Positions 21,930 through 24,344 of a stretch of 24,344 bases of DNA are shown in pieces. The position numbers and the translations under genes are program-made. How positions within the stretch are numbered: the first letter of the stretch is position 1; the number at the start of each line of letters is the position of its first letter. The stretch covers positions 1 through 24,344 of the forward strand of contig NZ_CASEGO010000030.1 of the NCBI RefSeq assembly GCF_949287625.1, read 5' to 3'. A model generated the notes under the pieces. The model did no database searches. It was not told the origin of the DNA and saw only the letters and a program-made list of their open reading frames with translations. The stretch is from an uncultured Brachyspira sp. (GTDB lineage: Bacteria; Spirochaetota; Brachyspiria; Brachyspirales; Brachyspiraceae).

Positions 21930-22733
21930 TTATCCTTTCTTTCCGCCCATATCCATATACTGACTGTACATAGGCGAAGGAAGTCCAAATCCTCCGGCTA
22001 CAGGCATAGTTTCGCCTGTTATAAATGATGAATAATCGCTTGCAAAGAAAAGTACAGCATTAGCAATATCTTCAGGCTCTGCTGGTCTGTTTAATGGAAC
22101 ATTTTTCAAAAACAATTTTAAAAAATCTTCTGACATATTCTCCATAGCAGCATCAGTTGCAACAAACCCCGGAAGTACGGCATTGCATCTTATATTTTGT
22201 CTTGCATACTGAACAGCAATATTTTTTGTAAGAAAATTGATTGCCGATTTTGATATGCCGTATGCTAGTCTTGACATATCTGGAAATATACCTCCTACAG
22301 AAGAAATATTAATTATGCTTCCTCCTCCTGTATTAAGCATATGCTTAACAGCAGCCTTTGAAGGAAGATAAACACTTTTTAAGTTTTCATTAACTATATT
22401 AAAAAATGCATCAGTATCACCGTTAATTAAATCAAAATCTTTATTAATATCAGTAGTACCGAAATTATTAACTAGTATATCTATTCTATTTTCTTTTTTT
22501 ACTGTCTCTTCAATCATAGAAGTAAAAGTTTCTTCTTTAGAAGCATCAAAATATACTGTATCAGCTTCTCCTCCGTTTTTTATGATTTCATCGGCTATTT
22601 TTTTACCAGCATCAAGTCTTCTCACAGCTAAATAAACCTTTGCACCATTTTCAGCTAGTTTCTTTGAACATGCTAAACCTATACCTCTGGTTGCTGATGT
22701 TACTAATGCTATTTTTTTATCTAAAAGTTTCAT
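21930..22733 (-). CDS. Short-chain dehydrogenase, clostridial 7-alpha-hydroxysteroid dehydrogenase-like
   Basis: The 267-residue classical SDR has the cofactor motif TSATRGIG (12-19), NNFG (89-92), Ser144/Ser145 (NISS), and Tyr158-x3-Lys162 (YGISK). Thr15, Arg16 and Arg38 fit NADP(H) binding. Beyond the SDR basics, long blocks such as VYLPSKAAVKHM, GGGSIINIS, IAVQYARQNIRCNAVLPG and VPLNRPAEPEDIANAVLFFASD, plus the tail PMYSQYM, look to me like the 7-alpha-HSDH of Clostridium absonum and C. sordellii. Those enzymes oxidise the 7-alpha hydroxyl of bile acids. That match is from memory, not a search. FabG or another ketoreductase remains possible. AAAGGAG 9 nt upstream fixes the start. It follows the MATE gene by 78 nt on the same strand and may be co-transcribed. 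Confidence 0.75.
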   Translation of the reverse strand: MKLLDKKIALVTSATRGIGLACSKKLAENGAKVYLAVRRLDAGKKIADEIIKNGGEADTVYFDASKEETFTSMIEETVKKENRIDILVNNFGTTDINKDFDLINGDTDAFFNIVNENLKSVYLPSKAAVKHMLNTGGGSIINISSVGGIFPDMSRLAYGISKSAINFLTKNIAVQYARQNIRCNAVLPGFVATDAAMENMSEDFLKLFLKNVPLNRPAEPEDIANAVLFFASDYSSFITGETMPVAGGFGLPSPMYSQYMDMGGKKG

Positions 22734-22811
22734 TTACTTAAATCTCCTTTTCATAATGTTTATGCTAACTAATTATATTCTATTTAATAATTATTTCTAT
22801 AAAATATATAA

Positions 22812-24125
22812 TTATTTTGAAGTTCTATATTTTATAAAAAATACTGATGTTACTATAAAAGTTAAAACTTCTGTAATAGGCATAACATACCATATGCTTT
22901 CTTTTTCAAATATTAAAGGCATTACAAATATTAAAATACCGCTTATTATAAGTCCTCTCAATACTGCTATTATAAATGATACAGTTGGTTTCATTATAGC
23001 CTGAAAATAGTATGTTGCATATATATTGAATGGAAGTATTAAAAATGATATAAAATAAGCTCTCATAATATTTTTTGATATACTCAAAGCTTCATCTGAA
23101 GGCTTCATAAATGCTTTCATTAAGAAGTCAGTATTAAAGTATGTAAAAAAGGTAGAAACTATAGCCAATATTAAAGCTGTGAGTATACCGTATTTTACTG
23201 CTGATTTTATTCTATTCATATTGCCTGCACCCAAATTAGCAGATATTATAGGCTGTGATGCTTGTCCTATTGCATAAGCTGATGACTGAACTAATATATT
23301 AATATTGATTATAACAGAGTACACTGCCAATGCAGAAGAGTTAAAATATTTCATTATCTGATTATTAAACATTAAAGCAAGTATTCCCATTGCTATATCG
23401 ATAAAAAACGTAGAAAAACCAATTGATACAATATTTTTTGATAGTGAAAATAATTTATTTACTTTTACAAATTTTAAAGTATTCTTTTTTGTAAATAGAT
23501 GAGATATTAAAATTGAAGCAGTGAGAACCTGTCCTATAGCAGTAGCAAGACCAGCACCGAATATACCCATATCACATACAAATACAAAAAAGTAATCACC
23601 GAATATATTAAATATACCTCCAGCCATAACGGCAATAGTTGCCTTCATAGGGGCATTATCATTTCTAAGATATGCAGCAAAAAATTGACTGAATGAAAAT
23701 AAAGGAAGAATTATCTTTATAGGAAGAAAATATATTTTGGCTAATCTTAAAAGTACATCATCAGCCCCAAAAAAATAAAGTATATTATCTTCAAATACTA
23801 TAGATAAAATCCAAACTATAAATATAACTATTGACAAAGCAATGAATGAAGAAGTAAAGAAAATATTTGATTTTTCATGCTCTCCCGAACCTCTTGCCTT
23901 ACTAAAAATAACAGAACCTCCTATACCAAATAATAGACCAATACTGTATATTATATTCCATATAGGAGCAAATATAGCCAAAGCAGCCGCCCCATTATCA
24001 CCTTCATAATGACCAACCATAGCAACATCAACTATAGAATAAATTGCTGCTATTAAAGCACTTCCGAAACTTGCATACAAGTATTTAAAAAATATTTTTT
24101 TTACATCAGTCTTAAGAATATCCAT
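22812..24125 (-). CDS. MATE-family multidrug/sodium antiporter
   Basis: The 437-residue protein has 12 predicted membrane helices in two homologous halves. The MATE signature appears in the first half: IYSIVDVAMVGHYEGDNGAAALAIFAPIWNI, then GIGGSVIFSKARGSGEHEKSN, AAYLRNDNAPMKAT and GGIFNIFGDYFFVF. The second half has ININILVQSSAYAIGQASQPIISANLGAGN. MATE transporters export cationic drugs and toxic compounds using sodium or proton gradients; this one is closest in feel to the MepA/DinF branch. AAGGG 8 nt before the ATG supports the start. Expression likely depends on a leader of about 115 nt with an internal terminator and on a promoter inside a dispersed repeat. Downstream lie SDR and radical SAM genes on the same strand. 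Substrate unknown; bile acids or an antibiotic are inferences from context. Confidence 0.9.
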   Translation of the reverse strand: MDILKTDVKKIFFKYLYASFGSALIAAIYSIVDVAMVGHYEGDNGAAALAIFAPIWNIIYSIGLLFGIGGSVIFSKARGSGEHEKSNIFFTSSFIALSIVIFIVWILSIVFEDNILYFFGADDVLLRLAKIYFLPIKIILPLFSFSQFFAAYLRNDNAPMKATIAVMAGGIFNIFGDYFFVFVCDMGIFGAGLATAIGQVLTASILISHLFTKKNTLKFVKVNKLFSLSKNIVSIGFSTFFIDIAMGILALMFNNQIMKYFNSSALAVYSVIININILVQSSAYAIGQASQPIISANLGAGNMNRIKSAVKYGILTALILAIVSTFFTYFNTDFLMKAFMKPSDEALSISKNIMRAYFISFLILPFNIYATYYFQAIMKPTVSFIIAVLRGLIISGILIFVMPLIFEKESIWYVMPITEVLTFIVTSVFFIKYRTSK

Positions 24126-24140
24126 AAAACAAACCCTTAC

Positions 24141-24195
24141 AAAAAATAAAAGGCTGGAAAAGAAATCTAATAATTAGACATCTTATCCAACCTTT
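24141..24195 (-). terminator. Leader terminator/attenuator of the MATE gene
   Basis: On the minus strand AAAGGTTGGA (24195-24186) pairs with TCCAGCCTTT (24158-24149), with one U-G pair. The stem continues inward after a T-T mismatch (AAGA/TCTT) and then TCTAA/TTAGA around a TTA loop, and TTATTTTTT follows. It lies between the promoter and the MATE ATG, so it would stop most transcripts early unless antitermination occurs. It could also end an unseen gene to the right, but the MATE promoter lies upstream of it. Confidence 0.7.
24167..24181 (-). CDS. Four-codon leader ORF inside the MATE attenuator
   Basis: ATG TCT AAT TAT TAG (MSNY) lies in the hairpin, preceded by AAAGG 9 nt and GGA 5 nt upstream, both part of the terminator's left arm. 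A ribosome starting or stalling here would cover that arm and block the terminator. Short leader ORFs of this kind control several antibiotic-resistance genes in other bacteria; for this gene it is inference. Confidence 0.4.
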   Translation of the reverse strand: MSNY

Positions 24196-24245
24196 GGTAT
24201 TTTCTATTTCCAATAAGTCCTACGATGAACTTAAGTACATTATAC

Positions 24246-24274
24246 TATATACCTAAACAAATATAGTTTGTCAA
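24246..24274 (-). promoter_or_regulatory. Repeat-borne promoter of the MATE gene
   Basis: Minus strand TTGACA (24274-24269), 17-nt spacer, TATATA (24251-24246), with an overlapping TATAAT (24244-24239) just downstream. This is one of the best promoter matches in the window and lies at the outer end of repeat copy 2. Confidence 0.65.
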
Positions 24275-24344
24275 AAAATAAATTTTTTAAATTTTGATAT
24301 TTGTGGGGCTTTGCCCCACACCCCAGTTCTTTTGTTGGCACAAA
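24246..24344. repeat. Dispersed intergenic repeat, copy 2 (cut by right edge)
   Basis: It matches copy 1 (16630-16776) over the first 71 nt and again at CAGTTCTTTTG and TTGGCACAAA, without copy 1's two extra blocks. It contains a perfect 8-bp hairpin TGTGGGGC-TTT-GCCCCACA (24302-24320) and the start of a second (TTCTTTTGT...ACAAA) cut off by the window end. GC content is far above the surrounding DNA at the hairpin. Confidence 0.7.

Noticed and set aside
22735..22755. Mini-ORF MKRRFK just before the SDR gene
   Set aside because: Its codons are the SD region itself (AAAGGAG) and there is no SD of its own, so it is probably chance.
24220..24240. Six-codon frame MYLSSS at the start of the MATE leader
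   Set aside because: Its ATG is at or next to the predicted transcript start, with no SD. It would have to be leaderless, which is weaker than the MSNY frame.
1..24344. CRISPR array, tRNA, rRNA, transposase or prophage
   Set aside because: No regularly spaced repeats, cloverleaf-like gaps, rRNA blocks, DDE/serine recombinase motifs or phage structural genes were seen in any gap.

Overview
The window is very AT-rich DNA with dense, short-spaced bacterial genes, standard stop codons and Shine-Dalgarno (SD) sites of the AGGAG type. Several traits point to a spirochaete, most likely Brachyspira: the extreme AT content, a PEGA-domain envelope protein, a large TPR protein, a relaxed lipoprotein signal, LOS-type heptosyltransferase chemistry, and GGGGCTTTGCCCC hairpin repeats between genes. 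The genus call rests on my recollection of such genomes, not on a search. No rRNA, tRNA, CRISPR array, transposase or phage gene was seen.

Layout. Positions 1-2900 hold the start of an unknown gene cut by the left edge, a degenerate-looking small ORF, a sugar-type O-methyltransferase (-), a small outer-membrane beta-barrel protein (+) and a nucleotidyltransferase-fold protein (+). Positions 2898-8721 hold two glycosyltransferase pairs: a GT2 enzyme plus multi-pass GT-C-like protein on the minus strand, and a GtrB/DPM1-type GT2 plus GT-C-like protein on the plus strand. A carboxymuconolactone decarboxylase/AhpD-family gene lies between them. Positions 8742-14633 are mostly housekeeping on the minus strand: nusB overlapping a membrane-anchored TPR gene, a short-form adenylate kinase, a PEGA protein and an Ogg2-type DNA glycosylase. 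Positions 14712-19114 hold a large lipoprotein, a repeat-bearing intergenic region, an SbcD/Mre11-like phosphoesterase (+) and a GT9 heptosyltransferase (-). Positions 19200-24344 hold an orphan ABC substrate-binding protein (+) behind a striking tandem operator. They also hold a minus-strand series MATE exporter, 7-alpha-HSDH-like SDR, cobalamin-binding radical SAM enzyme.

How the genes may work together. The methyltransferase, GT2/GT-C pairs and GT9 enzyme suggest surface glycan or LOS assembly, with lipid-linked sugars made inside and used by GT-C proteins outside. The MATE-SDR-radical SAM series is preceded by a promoter inside a dispersed repeat and by a leader with an intrinsic terminator and a four-codon ORF. 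This looks like conditional antitermination of an exporter and a possible bile-acid oxidoreductase.

Strongest leads: (1) the MATE leader attenuator; (2) a dispersed repeat that brings an outward sigma70-type promoter to two different genes; (3) the repeated ATTACT-N6-AGTAAT operator at the substrate-binding protein gene; (4) the 7-alpha-HSDH-like enzyme. All functional claims come from reading the sequence and need comparative or experimental checks.
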